Shown here piece by piece: positions 17,846 to 26,129 of a stretch of DNA of 64,000 nt. The DNA is from Allobosea sp. BH3. Its GTDB lineage: Bacteria > Pseudomonadota > Alphaproteobacteria > Rhizobiales > Beijerinckiaceae. Each line of letters starts with the position of its first letter. The first letter of the stretch is position 1. Location: positions 62,001 to 126,000 of the forward strand of contig NZ_JAIMCA010000007.1 in the NCBI RefSeq assembly GCF_025499465.1. The letters are read 5' to 3'. The notes under the pieces were generated by a model that was given only the letters and a program-made list of their open reading frames with translations, did no database searches and was not told the DNA's origin. A program made the translations under genes and the position numbers.

Positions 17846-18856
17846 ATGACATCGCGCGCCTTCATCGCCGGTTGCCTCGGCACGAGCCTCAACCCGGACG
17901 AGCGCGCCTTCTTCCGCGATGCGCAGCCCTGGGGCTTCATCCTCTTCAAGCGCAATACGCAGTCGCCCGAGCAGGTCGCGGCCCTGACCGCCGAGATGCG
18001 CGAGAGCGTCGGCCGGCATGCGCCGATCCTGATCGACCAGGAGGGCGGGCGCGTCCAGCGGATGGGGCCGCCGAGCTGGCCGAAATATCCGCCGGCCCGC
18101 GCCTTCCTCGGCATCAACGATCCTATCCGCCAGCGCGAGATCGTCCGCCTCTCGGCGCGGCTGATGGCGCATGACCTGAAAGCCGCGGGCGTGGATGTCG
18201 ATTGCCTGCCGGTGCTCGACGTGCCGGTCGCCGGCAGCCATGACGTGATCGGGGACCGTGCCTATGCCCATGATCCGGATCAGGTGGCGCGGCTCGGCCG
18301 TGCGGCGGCGGAGGGGCTGATCGCCGGCGGCGTGCTGCCGGTCGTCAAGCACATGCCCGGCCATGGCCGCGCGCGGGCCGACAGCCATCACGACTTGCCA
18401 GTGGTCGATGCGACGCTGGAGGAACTCAGGGCGCATGACTTCCGCCCGTTCCGGCACCTCGCCGACATGCCTTTGGCCATGACGGCGCATGTCGTGTTCA
18501 CGGCCCTCGACCCCAAGAACCCCGCCACCGTCTCGCGCAGGATCGTGCGCGACGTCATGCGTGGCGAGATCGGCTTCGACGGGCTGATCATGACCGACGA
18601 CATCTCGATGAAGGCGCTGTCCGGTTCCTTCGAGGCCAAAACGCGGGCGGCCATCCGCGCCGGGGTCGACGTGATCCTGCATTGCCACGGCATCATGGAG
18701 GAAATGGTCGCGATCGCGGGCGCCGTCCCGGAGATGACCGGGGCGCGGGCACGCCGCGCCGCGGCCGCACTCGGCCGCATCCGCCATGAGCCGGAGCCTC
18801 TCGACATCGAAGCCGCGCGCGCAGAACTTGGCGCCGCTCTTGCGTCGGGCGCTTGA
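17846..18856 (+). CDS. nagZ: Beta-N-acetylhexosaminidase (family GH3)
   Basis: 336 residues. The NagZ hallmark KHMPGHGRARADSHHDLP contains the flexible catalytic-loop His and Asp, and the nucleophile Asp is in LIMTDDISMKAL. It removes GlcNAc from GlcNAc-anhydroMurNAc peptides during cytoplasmic cell-wall recycling. No signal peptide is present. It lies upstream of scpA with 113 bases between them, as in related genomes. Confidence 0.93.
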   Translation: MTSRAFIAGCLGTSLNPDERAFFRDAQPWGFILFKRNTQSPEQVAALTAEMRESVGRHAPILIDQEGGRVQRMGPPSWPKYPPARAFLGINDPIRQREIVRLSARLMAHDLKAAGVDVDCLPVLDVPVAGSHDVIGDRAYAHDPDQVARLGRAAAEGLIAGGVLPVVKHMPGHGRARADSHHDLPVVDATLEELRAHDFRPFRHLADMPLAMTAHVVFTALDPKNPATVSRRIVRDVMRGEIGFDGLIMTDDISMKALSGSFEAKTRAAIRAGVDVILHCHGIMEEMVAIAGAVPEMTGARARRAAAALGRIRHEPEPLDIEAARAELGAALASGA

Positions 18857-18969
18857 AGGGCCGAACCTGTCGCCGGGCTTGATCGCAGTTTCAGTCGATA
18901 GTCCGGGTCTCGCGTCAGGCGACTGGGATCATTGCGGAACTGCAGGGAAGGGCGAGGGCCAAGGCCAGC

Positions 18970-19803
18970 ATGACGGCCGAACTGCCATTCGAGGAGGATG
19001 CCGGCCGGCGCGCAGACGAACCTGCGCTCGTCGTCGATGTCGACGGCTATGAAGGGCCGCTCGACCTGCTGCTCGATCTCGCACGACGGCAGAAGGTCGA
19101 TCTACATCGCATCTCGATCCTGGCTCTGGCCGAGCAGTATCTCGTCTTCGTCGAGCAGGCGCGGGCGCTGAGACTTGAACTTGCGGCCGACTATCTCGTC
19201 ATGGCGGCCTGGCTCGCCTATCTGAAATCGCGCCTGCTCCTGCCGGAACCGCCCAAGGGCGAGGAGCCGAGTGCGGCCGATCTCGCTGCCGCGCTGGCGC
19301 TGCGCCTGCGCCGGCTGGAAGCGATCCGTGCCGCCGCCAATAAGCTCACCGGCCGCGAGCGGCTGGGGCAGGACGTCTTCGCGCGCGGCGCGCCGGAGGA
19401 GATCGCTGCCGCGGCGAGGCCGGTCTGGGAAGCGGAGCTCTACGACCTGCTCGCGGCCTATGCGCATCAGCGGCAGAAGCGGGTCCAGGGGCACATCTCC
19501 GTCGGCCATCGTGTCGTCTGGTCGCTGGTCGAGGCGCGCGAGGCGCTGCAGCGGCTGGTCGGCGAGGCCGGGGACTGGACCGAGATCGACGGCTATCTCA
19601 CCCGCTACATGGCCTCGCATGGCCTGCCGCCGCGGGAGATGAAGGCCACGGTCAAGGCCTCGGCGCTGTCGGCCATGCTGGAGATGGCGCGGGAAGGGGT
19701 GCTCGACCTGCGCCAGGACGAGGCCTTCGCGCCGATCTATGTGCGCCGTCGTTCGGCGCGGCCGGCCGCGCTGCCCTTCGCCGACAAGCGGGATGCGCCA
19801 TGA
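18970..19803 (+). CDS. scpA: Segregation and condensation protein A
   Basis: 277 residues. The ScpA kleisin N-terminus is plain (VDGYEGPLDLLLDLARRQKVDL, family pattern F/YEGPLDLLL), followed by ISILALAEQYL and the AADYLVMAAWLAYLKSRLLL helix. The C-terminal winged helix ends near the stop. It bridges SMC heads together with ScpB in chromosome condensation. The stop overlaps the scpB start by four bases (ATGA), so the two are translationally coupled. Confidence 0.93.
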   Translation: MTAELPFEEDAGRRADEPALVVDVDGYEGPLDLLLDLARRQKVDLHRISILALAEQYLVFVEQARALRLELAADYLVMAAWLAYLKSRLLLPEPPKGEEPSAADLAAALALRLRRLEAIRAAANKLTGRERLGQDVFARGAPEEIAAAARPVWEAELYDLLAAYAHQRQKRVQGHISVGHRVVWSLVEAREALQRLVGEAGDWTEIDGYLTRYMASHGLPPREMKATVKASALSAMLEMAREGVLDLRQDEAFAPIYVRRRSARPAALPFADKRDAP

Positions 19804-20504
19804 CGGGCGCGGCGGCCGAGGCGATCGAGGAGGATGACGACCGCAGCGGGGCAGAGGCCTTCGCGCGGGCGCTGCGCATCGTCGAGGCGCTGCTCTTCGC
19901 CTCCGCCGTGCCGCTCTCGGCCGAGGCGCTGGAGCGCTCCGTGCCGGCGGGCATCGCCGTGGAACAGGTGCTGGCGCGGCTGACGGAGGTCTATGCCTCG
20001 CGCGGCGTCAATCTGCGGCCGGTCGCGGGCGGCTTCGCCTTCCGCACGGCGCCGGATCTCGGCTATCTGCTTGCCGCCGAAGCCGAGCCGCCGCGCAAGC
20101 TCTCTCGCGCCGCGCTCGAGGTGCTTTCGATCATCGCCTATCACCAGCCGGTGACACGGGCCGAGATCGAGGAGATCCGCGGCGTCGCCACCGCCCGCGG
20201 CACGCTCGACATCCTGCTGGAAGCGGGCTGGGTTCGCCTGCGCGGCCGGCGCCGTTCGCCAGGCCGGCCGGTGACCTATGGCACGACGCCGGGCTTCCTC
20301 GACCATTTCGGGCTCGACCGCATCGACGACCTGCCCGGCCTCGACGAATTGAAGGGCGCCGGCTTCATCGAGGGCCGGCTGACGCGGGACCTGACCGTGC
20401 CCGTGCCCGACGACGATCCCGACCTGCGCGACGACGAGGATCCGCTTGGCGATCTGTTCTCCCCGCTTGACGACGGCGAGGGCGGCCCGCAACAGGGCGA
20501 GTGA
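19800..20504 (+). CDS. scpB: Segregation and condensation protein B
   Basis: 234 residues with two winged-helix domains. Family stretches are RIVEALLFASAVPLS near the start, FRTAPDLGYLL and LSIIAYHQPVTRAEIEEIRG, then GRPVTYGTTPGFLDHFGL. The C-terminal tail is acidic (DDDPDLRDDEDP). It partners ScpA in the SMC complex. It overlaps scpA by four bases. Confidence 0.93.
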   Translation: MTGAAAEAIEEDDDRSGAEAFARALRIVEALLFASAVPLSAEALERSVPAGIAVEQVLARLTEVYASRGVNLRPVAGGFAFRTAPDLGYLLAAEAEPPRKLSRAALEVLSIIAYHQPVTRAEIEEIRGVATARGTLDILLEAGWVRLRGRRRSPGRPVTYGTTPGFLDHFGLDRIDDLPGLDELKGAGFIEGRLTRDLTVPVPDDDPDLRDDEDPLGDLFSPLDDGEGGPQQGE

Positions 20505-20532
20505 ACGATCGGCTTCGTCTTTCCCACCTCTC

Positions 20533-20567
20533 TGAGGAGCAGCCTCCCGGCTGCTCAGGATGAGGGC
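20533..20567. repeat. Short family-D-like hairpin after scpB
   Basis: CTGAGGAGCAGCC, four bases, GGCTGCT and CAGGATGAGGGCT resemble the ends of the repeat at 12501-12620 with the centre lost. The 7-bp stem AGCAGCC/GGCTGCT could attenuate read-through from scpB into the ABC gene. Confidence 0.65.
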
Positions 20568-20596
20568 TGGGGAAACGGGCTTTCAAGGAGCGATCT

Positions 20597-21709
20597 TTGG
20601 CACGCAGCGAGATCAAGGCCGGTTGGCTCGGCTGGGGCCGGCGTGGCACGGCCGGCGCGGCGATCCCGATGGCGCTCGGCTTCGAGGGCGTGACGCAGCG
20701 CTTCGGCGATGTGACGGCCTTGTCCGGCGTCTCGCTCTCGGTCGAGCCGGGCGAGATCGTCGCGCTCCTCGGCCAGTCGGGCTGCGGCAAGACGACGCTG
20801 CTCAGGCTCGCCGCCGGCGTTGAGCGGCCGAGCGAGGGCCGTGTCCTGCTCGAAGGGCGGGACGTATCGTCGCCTTCGGCCTTCGTGGAGCCGGAGCATC
20901 GCGGCGTCGGCTTCGTCTTCCAGGACTATGCGCTGTTTCCGCATCTGACTCTGAGCGAGAATGTCCGCTTCGGCCTGCGCGGGCAGGGTGGGGCGGCGAC
21001 CGAGGCCACCGCGCTCAAGGCGCTGGCGCGTGTCGGCCTTGCCGAACTGGCCGCCTCCTATCCGCATATGCTCTCGGGCGGGGAGCAGCAGCGCGTCGCA
21101 CTGGCGCGCGCGATCGCGCCGCGCCCGGGCATCCTGCTGATGGACGAGCCCTTCTCAAATCTCGACCGGCGGCTGCGCGACGTGGTGCGCGACGAGACCG
21201 CGGCGCTGCTGGAGGAAACCGGCGCGACCTCGGTCATCGTCACGCATGATCCCGAGGATGCGATGCGGATCGCGGACCGGATCGTGCTGATGCAGGCCGG
21301 CCGCATCGTCCAGACGGGGACGGGCGAGGAGCTCTACCGGAACCCGGTCAGCCTCTTTGCTGCCCGCTTCTTCTGCGATCTTACCGAGGTCGAGGGACGC
21401 GTCTCCGGCGGGGCGGTCGATACGCCGCTAGGGCGCTTCGCCGCTCCGGGGCTGGCGGAAGGGACGGAGGCCGTCGTCTGCATCCGGCCGCACCGGGTCC
21501 GCATCGTGCCGAAGGGTTACTACCTGCCGGGCCGGCTCGTCGCGCGGCGCTTCCTCGGGGAGGTCGACCACCTGCAGGTGGCAGTGGCGGGCTTCGACCG
21601 GCCGCTCACGGTGCGGGCCGCGCTGTCGGACGAGATCGCGGTGGGCGACGAGGTCGGCGTCGAGATTCCGTCCGACGAAGTCCTTGTGTTTCCGGCGGCA
21701 GATCAATAG
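20597..21709 (+). CDS. ABC transporter ATP-binding protein (FbpC/PotA-like)
   Basis: 370 residues: a full nucleotide-binding domain (Walker A GQSGCGKTT, Q-loop FQDYALFPH, signature LSGGEQQRVALARA, Walker B ILLMDEPFSNLD, H-loop VIVTHD) and a C-terminal TOBE-like domain. It resembles the ATPases of ferric-iron or polyamine/thiamine uptake systems. No receptor or permease gene is adjacent, so its partners are unknown. The start is a TTG at 20597 behind an ideal AAGGAG (20585-20590, six bases); the ATG at 20669 (MALGFEGVTQRF) would give the common family N-terminus and is also possible. Confidence 0.85.
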   Translation: MARSEIKAGWLGWGRRGTAGAAIPMALGFEGVTQRFGDVTALSGVSLSVEPGEIVALLGQSGCGKTTLLRLAAGVERPSEGRVLLEGRDVSSPSAFVEPEHRGVGFVFQDYALFPHLTLSENVRFGLRGQGGAATEATALKALARVGLAELAASYPHMLSGGEQQRVALARAIAPRPGILLMDEPFSNLDRRLRDVVRDETAALLEETGATSVIVTHDPEDAMRIADRIVLMQAGRIVQTGTGEELYRNPVSLFAARFFCDLTEVEGRVSGGAVDTPLGRFAAPGLAEGTEAVVCIRPHRVRIVPKGYYLPGRLVARRFLGEVDHLQVAVAGFDRPLTVRAALSDEIAVGDEVGVEIPSDEVLVFPAADQ

Positions 21710-21791
21710 GTTCCGCCGCCGAGTGATCGACCGGGTAGGGATCGGGTTGGGAATTTTCCCCCCGGTTGAGGCAATTTCGGAGGAGTTCGCC

Positions 21792-22037
21792 ATGGGTGGC
21801 GTGAGCATTTGGCACTGGATCGTCGTCGGCGTCATCGTGATGCTGCTGTTTGGGCGCGGCAAGGTGTCCGAGCTGATGGGCGATGTCGCCAAGGGCATCA
21901 AATCGTTCAAGAAGGGCATGGCCGAGGACGAGGAGTCCGCGCCGAGCGCCAGCACCGTCGATCCCAAGGTGATCGACCATACGCAGGCCGCCAACACGGC
22001 TGCCCAGGCTCAGGCCAAGGCCGAGAACAAGGCCTGA
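21792..22037 (+). CDS. tatA: Sec-independent protein translocase subunit TatA
   Basis: 81 residues: one N-terminal transmembrane segment (IWHWIVVGVIVMLLFG), the FGRGK turn, and an amphipathic helix (VSELMGDVAKGIKSFKKGM) followed by an acidic, disordered tail. This is the pore-forming component of the Tat pathway, which exports folded proteins. AGGAG precedes ATG 21792. It starts a tatABC set, but a strong hairpin separates it from tatB. Confidence 0.95.
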   Translation: MGGVSIWHWIVVGVIVMLLFGRGKVSELMGDVAKGIKSFKKGMAEDEESAPSASTVDPKVIDHTQAANTAAQAQAKAENKA

Positions 22038-22062
22038 AGCCCGGCGCGTGAACCGCGCCGCT

Positions 22063-22085
22063 CCGAGCATGCCCCGCATGCTCGG
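22063..22085 (+). promoter_or_regulatory. Intercistronic hairpin between tatA and tatB
   Basis: CCGAGCATG (22063-22071) pairs perfectly with CATGCTCGG (22077-22085) across five bases, with GACTTTGATTTTG after it. It could act as a partial terminator or 3' stabiliser, leaving more tatA than tatBC message. Confidence 0.6.
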
Positions 22086-22162
22086 GACTTTGATTTTGCG
22101 CGAATTCCTGTCGTTCGGCTGAAGCAGCAGAGCGACAGGCGCGCTAAGAGGACAAGCCGTCG

Positions 22163-22813
22163 ATGTTCGACATCGCCTGGAGCGAAATGGTGCTGATCGG
22201 GGCGGTCGCGCTTGTCGTGATCGGCCCCAAGGACCTGCCCAAAGCCCTGCGCACGATCGGTCAGGCGATCGGCAAGGTCCGGCGCATGGCGTCGGAGTTC
22301 CAGGGGCAGTTCAACGAGGCGATGCGCGAAGCCGAACTCGCCGACCTGAAGAAGCAGGTCGAGGATGTCGGCGGCTCGGTGTCGAGCGCGCTCAACAACG
22401 ACTTCAAGCCGATCGATCCGATCAAGGAGTTCGAGGCTCCGAAGTCGGAAGACGCTGCCAAGACCGAGGCGGCGATGAAGGAGGCCGAGGCCAAGCTCGC
22501 CGCGCTGCCGCTTCCGGAACCGCTGCCGCCGGTCGCGATCGGCACCGAGGCTGCCAAGCCCGCCGAGAAGCCGAAGCGCGCCCGCAAGGCCAAGGCGGAA
22601 GAGGCGGTTCCCGCCGTCGAGGCTGCTGCTGTGCCTGCGCCGGTCGAGGCGCCCGCTCCAGCCAAGCCTGTGCGCACTCGCGCGGCGAAGACAGCCAAGG
22701 CGCCTGTTGAGGCAAAACCTGTCGTGGAAGCCGCCAAGCCTGCCCGCAAGCGCAAGCAGGCCGCCGCCAAGACCGCTGGCGCCAAGACTGCGGGCGAGGA
22801 GACTTCGGCATGA
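22163..22813 (+). CDS. tatB: Sec-independent protein translocase subunit TatB
   Basis: 216 residues. The TatB-type N-terminus MFDIAWSEMVLIGAVALVVI has the Glu in the membrane segment and is followed by GPKDLPKALRTIGQ. An amphipathic helix follows, then a long Ala/Lys/Pro-rich tail ending in KTAG repeats, longer than in E. coli but usual for Rhizobiales. It forms the twin-arginine receptor with TatC. It overlaps tatC by four bases (ATGA). Confidence 0.95.
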   Translation: MFDIAWSEMVLIGAVALVVIGPKDLPKALRTIGQAIGKVRRMASEFQGQFNEAMREAELADLKKQVEDVGGSVSSALNNDFKPIDPIKEFEAPKSEDAAKTEAAMKEAEAKLAALPLPEPLPPVAIGTEAAKPAEKPKRARKAKAEEAVPAVEAAAVPAPVEAPAPAKPVRTRAAKTAKAPVEAKPVVEAAKPARKRKQAAAKTAGAKTAGEETSA

Positions 22814-23622
22814 GCGTCGCCAATCCTCGCGAGGGCGAGGACGACATCGAGGCCTCGCGCGCGCCGCTGATGGAGCATCTGGTTGAGCTGCGCTCGCGCC
22901 TGATCAAGTCGCTGATCGCCTTCCTCGTCATGTTCTTCATCTGCTTCGCGCTGGCCAAGCAGATCTACAACATCCTCGTGCAGCCCTATCTCTGGGCGGC
23001 AGGGCCGGGCGCCAATGTCCAGCTCATCTATACGGCGCCGCTCGAATACCTCTTCACCCAGATCAAGATCGCGGCCTTCGGCGCCGGCTTCCTCGCCTTT
23101 CCGGTGATCGCGACACAGATCTACAAATTCGTCGCCCCGGGCCTCTACAAGAACGAGAAGCAGGCCTTCGCGCCCTATCTGGTGGCGACGCCGGTATTCT
23201 TCCTGCTGGGCGCGGCGATGGTGTTCTTCTTCGCCATGCCGGTGCTGATGCAGTTCTCCATCGGCATGCAGCAGGAGGCGACCGACGGCCAGGCCGGCAT
23301 CGCGCTCCTGCCCAAGGTCAGTGAGTATCTCGCGCTGATCATGACGCTGATCTTCGCCTTCGGTATCGCCTTCCAGCTGCCGGTGATCCTGACCCTGCTC
23401 GGGCAGGCGGGGATCATCGATTCGCAGTTCCTGAAGGACAAGCGCCGCTACGCGATCGTCTTCGTCTTCGTGGTCGCCGCGGTGCTGACCCCGCCGGACG
23501 TGATCTCGCAGCTCATGCTCGCCGTGCCGATGCTGATTCTCTACGAGCTGTCGATCTTCTCCGTGCGTCGTGTCGAGAAGAAGAGCGAGGCTGCGAAGGC
23601 GGCGGAAGAGGCTGCGGAGTAA
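22810..23622 (+). CDS. tatC: Sec-independent protein translocase subunit TatC
   Basis: 270 residues with six predicted transmembrane helices. Family motifs are MEHLVELRSRLIKSL near the N-terminus (the Tat signal contact region), APLEYLFTQIKIA, FAFGIAFQLPVIL and a C-terminal TPPDVISQLMLAVPM. Partners are TatA and TatB just upstream. Several exported proteins in this window carry twin-arginine signals (4309, 16624, 46108). Confidence 0.96.
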   Translation: MSVANPREGEDDIEASRAPLMEHLVELRSRLIKSLIAFLVMFFICFALAKQIYNILVQPYLWAAGPGANVQLIYTAPLEYLFTQIKIAAFGAGFLAFPVIATQIYKFVAPGLYKNEKQAFAPYLVATPVFFLLGAAMVFFFAMPVLMQFSIGMQQEATDGQAGIALLPKVSEYLALIMTLIFAFGIAFQLPVILTLLGQAGIIDSQFLKDKRRYAIVFVFVVAAVLTPPDVISQLMLAVPMLILYELSIFSVRRVEKKSEAAKAAEEAAE

Positions 23623-23640
23623 GGCGTTTCCGCCTTCCGG

Positions 23641-23728
23641 CGTCATTGCGAGGAGCTTGAGCGACGAAGCAATCCAGGGGCGGCCGTGCTCTACGATGCT
23701 GGATTGCTTCGCTGCGCTCGCAATGACG
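23641..23728. repeat. Intergenic palindromic repeat, family B, copy 1
   Basis: CGTCATTGCGAGGAGC at the left and GCTGCGCTCGCAATGACG at the right are inverted, with inner arms GAAGCAATCCAG and CTGGATTGCTTC. This CATTGCGAG/GAAGCAATCCA repeat is familiar from many alphaproteobacterial genomes. Other copies are at 39709-39806 and 52639-52727. Confidence 0.92.
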
Positions 23729-23823
23729 TGGAGCTCCGCCGTCAGGAACCCTGTTCCCTCCCGCGCGATCCCGGTCTAGAGCATGCTGCGCTGCATTCCG
23801 CAGCGATGCATGGCCAGACGACG

Positions 23824-25227
23824 ATGTACGACATCAGATGGATTCGCGAGAACGCCGCGGCGTTCGACAAGGGCTTGGCGCGACGGGGGCTGGAGCCGCT
23901 GTCGTCGTCGCTGCTCGCGCTCGACGATACCCGCCGTTCCGCCATCGCCAAGGCCCAGGCTACGCAGGAGCGCCGCAATGCCCTCTCCAAGGAGATCGGC
24001 AAGGCGATGGGCGCCAAGGACGTCGCTCTCGCCGAGAAGCTCAAGGCCGAGGTCGCGGCGCTGAAGGAAGAGCAGCCGGCGCTGGAGGCGCAGGAGAAGG
24101 CCGCCAAGGACGCGCTCGACGAGACGCTGGCTGCTATTCCGAATGTGCCCTTCGACGACGTGCCGGACGGCGCCGACGAGCACGGCAACGTGCTGCTGCA
24201 TGCCCATGGCGCGAAGCCGGATGAGCGTGGGCTGCTCAAGGGCGTCAACGATCCCAAGCAGCATTTCGAGCTGGGCGAAGCGCTCGGGCAGATGGATTTC
24301 GAGAAGGCCGCGAAGCTCTCGGGCGCGCGCTTCGTCGTGCTGGAGAAGCAGATCGCGCGGCTCTCGCGGGCGCTCGGGCAGTTCATGCTCGACACCCACA
24401 CCGAGGAGCACGGCTATACCGAGGTGATGCCTCCGCTGATCGTGAACCGCGACGTGATGTACGGCACGGCACAACTGCCCAAGTTTGAAGACGATCAGTT
24501 CTGGGCTTTGTCCGGGGACTTTTTCGAGCATGGAAGTTTAGCCGAACTGTTTATTTCGGGCGACTTGAGCGCGGGCGACACCGCGAGGCTGGTTCGAGAA
24601 TCGCTTCTGAAGAATGCGAAGGGGCTCATCCCCACAGCCGAGGTGCCGCTGACCAACCTCGCGCGGGAATCCATCCTCTCGGAGGAAGAGCTGCCGCTGC
24701 GATATTCCGCGCTCACGCCCTGCTTCCGGGCGGAAGCGGGCTCGGCCGGGCGCGATACGCGTGGCATGCTGCGGCAGCACCAGTTCGAGAAGGTCGAGCT
24801 CGTCTCGATCACCGCGCCGGAAAAGTCCCGCGAGGAGCATGAGCGCATGCTCGCCTGCGCCGAGAACGTGCTGAAGAAGCTCGACCTGCATTATCGCGTG
24901 ATGACGCTGTGCACCGGCGACATGGGCTTCGCCTCGCAGAAGACCTGGGACATCGAGGTCTGGCTGCCGGGGCAGAAGACCTATCGCGAGATCTCGTCCT
25001 GCTCGGTCTGCGGCGATTTCCAGGCGCGGCGCATGAACGCCCGCTACAAGACCAAGGACGGCAAGGGGCCGTTCTTCGTCCATACGCTCAACGGCTCGGG
25101 CACGGCGGTGGGCCGGGCGCTGATCGCGGTGATGGAGAACTACCAGAACGCCGACGGCTCGATCACGGTGCCGGAGGTGCTGGTGCCGTATATGCGCGGC
25201 GTGACCAAGATCGAGAAGGCGGCCTGA
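23824..25227 (+). CDS. serS: Serine-tRNA ligase with an unusual internal insertion
   Basis: 467 residues, against about 425-430 usual for bacterial SerRS. The N-terminal coiled-coil arm (QATQERRNALSKEIGKAMG) and class II motifs 2 (FRAEAGSAGRDTRG) and 3 (GSGTAVGRALIAVMENYQ) are intact. About 40 residues (roughly 227-266; DNA 24502-24621) are inserted between QLPKFEDDQF and LIPTAEVPLTNL, which are almost adjacent in other SerRS. The insert uses codons rare in this DNA (TTA, ATT, TTT, AGT). The ATG at 23824 (MYDIRWIRENAAAFD) is the family start. It charges tRNA-Ser and tRNA-Sec. Confidence 0.94.
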   Translation: MYDIRWIRENAAAFDKGLARRGLEPLSSSLLALDDTRRSAIAKAQATQERRNALSKEIGKAMGAKDVALAEKLKAEVAALKEEQPALEAQEKAAKDALDETLAAIPNVPFDDVPDGADEHGNVLLHAHGAKPDERGLLKGVNDPKQHFELGEALGQMDFEKAAKLSGARFVVLEKQIARLSRALGQFMLDTHTEEHGYTEVMPPLIVNRDVMYGTAQLPKFEDDQFWALSGDFFEHGSLAELFISGDLSAGDTARLVRESLLKNAKGLIPTAEVPLTNLARESILSEEELPLRYSALTPCFRAEAGSAGRDTRGMLRQHQFEKVELVSITAPEKSREEHERMLACAENVLKKLDLHYRVMTLCTGDMGFASQKTWDIEVWLPGQKTYREISSCSVCGDFQARRMNARYKTKDGKGPFFVHTLNGSGTAVGRALIAVMENYQNADGSITVPEVLVPYMRGVTKIEKAA

Positions 25228-25229
25228 GC

Positions 25230-25991
25230 ATGCGGATCCTCGTGACGAATGACGACGGCATCCACGCCGAGGGGCTGTCGGTGCTGGAGCGGATCGCGCT
25301 CCAGCTCTCGGACGATGTCTGGGTCGTGGCGCCGGAAAGCGACCAGTCGGGCGTGGCGCATTCGCTGTCGCTGTCGAACCCGCTGCGCCTGCGCCAGATC
25401 AGCGAGAAGCGCTTCGCCGTCGCCGGCACGCCGACCGACTGCGTCATCATGGCGGTCCGCTCGATCCTGGCGGAGGCGAAGCCCGACCTCGTGCTCTCCG
25501 GCGTCAATCGCGGCCAGAACGTCGCGGAGGACGTGACCTATTCCGGCACCATCGCCGCGGCGATGGAAGGCACGCTGCTCGGCATTCCCTCGATCGCCGT
25601 CAGCCAGGCCTATATGCCCGGCAACCGCGACCAGGTCCGCTGGGACTGCGCCGAGCACCATGCGCCCGGCATCATCCGCCGGCTGCTGGAGGAGGGCATT
25701 CCCGAGGGCGTGCTCTTCAACCTCAACTTCCCCAATGCGGGCCCCAGCGAGGTGCAGGGCGTCTCGGTGACGGTGCAGGGCCGGCGCGACCAGGAGCTGG
25801 TGAGGCTTGAGCCGCGCAAGGACGGACGCGGCAACCCGTATTACTGGATCGCCTTCCAGCGCAGCGGCAAGGAGCCGGCCAACGGCACCGACCTGCGGGC
25901 CATGGCCGAGAACCGCATCTCGATCACGCCGCTCGAGCTCGACCTGACCCATGAGCCGACACTGACGCGCTTCGCGCGGGTCTTCGCGTGA
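25230..25991 (+). CDS. surE: 5'/3'-nucleotidase SurE
   Basis: 253 residues. The metal-binding NDDG (residues 7-10), APESDQSGVAHSLS, GTPTDCV and SGVNRGQNVAEDVTYSGT are all present. SurE removes phosphate from nucleoside monophosphates and helps stationary-phase survival. The start is two bases after the serS stop, and pcm follows, the classic surE-pcm pairing. Confidence 0.95.
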   Translation: MRILVTNDDGIHAEGLSVLERIALQLSDDVWVVAPESDQSGVAHSLSLSNPLRLRQISEKRFAVAGTPTDCVIMAVRSILAEAKPDLVLSGVNRGQNVAEDVTYSGTIAAAMEGTLLGIPSIAVSQAYMPGNRDQVRWDCAEHHAPGIIRRLLEEGIPEGVLFNLNFPNAGPSEVQGVSVTVQGRRDQELVRLEPRKDGRGNPYYWIAFQRSGKEPANGTDLRAMAENRISITPLELDLTHEPTLTRFARVFA

Positions 25992-26009
25992 CGAGGCGCC
26001 GCTCGCTTC

Positions 26010-26104
26010 GTGATGGTCGGGCTTGCCTCGACCATCCACGTCTTCCCTCGTCGAGGGCGGTGTTCAAGGCGTGGATGCTCGCCACAAGGGCGAGCATGAC
26101 GGCG
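26010..26104. repeat. Intergenic palindromic repeat, family A, copy 2
   Basis: Same architecture as 5956-6050: ATGGTCGGG...CGACCAT, CCACGT, then ATGCTCGCC-N5-GGCGAGCATGAC. The first hairpin loop differs slightly (GCTTGCCTC). It sits in the surE-pcm gap within an operon-like arrangement. Confidence 0.9.
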
Positions 26105-26129
26105 GTGCGATGAACGGCTGCCGGGCAGC

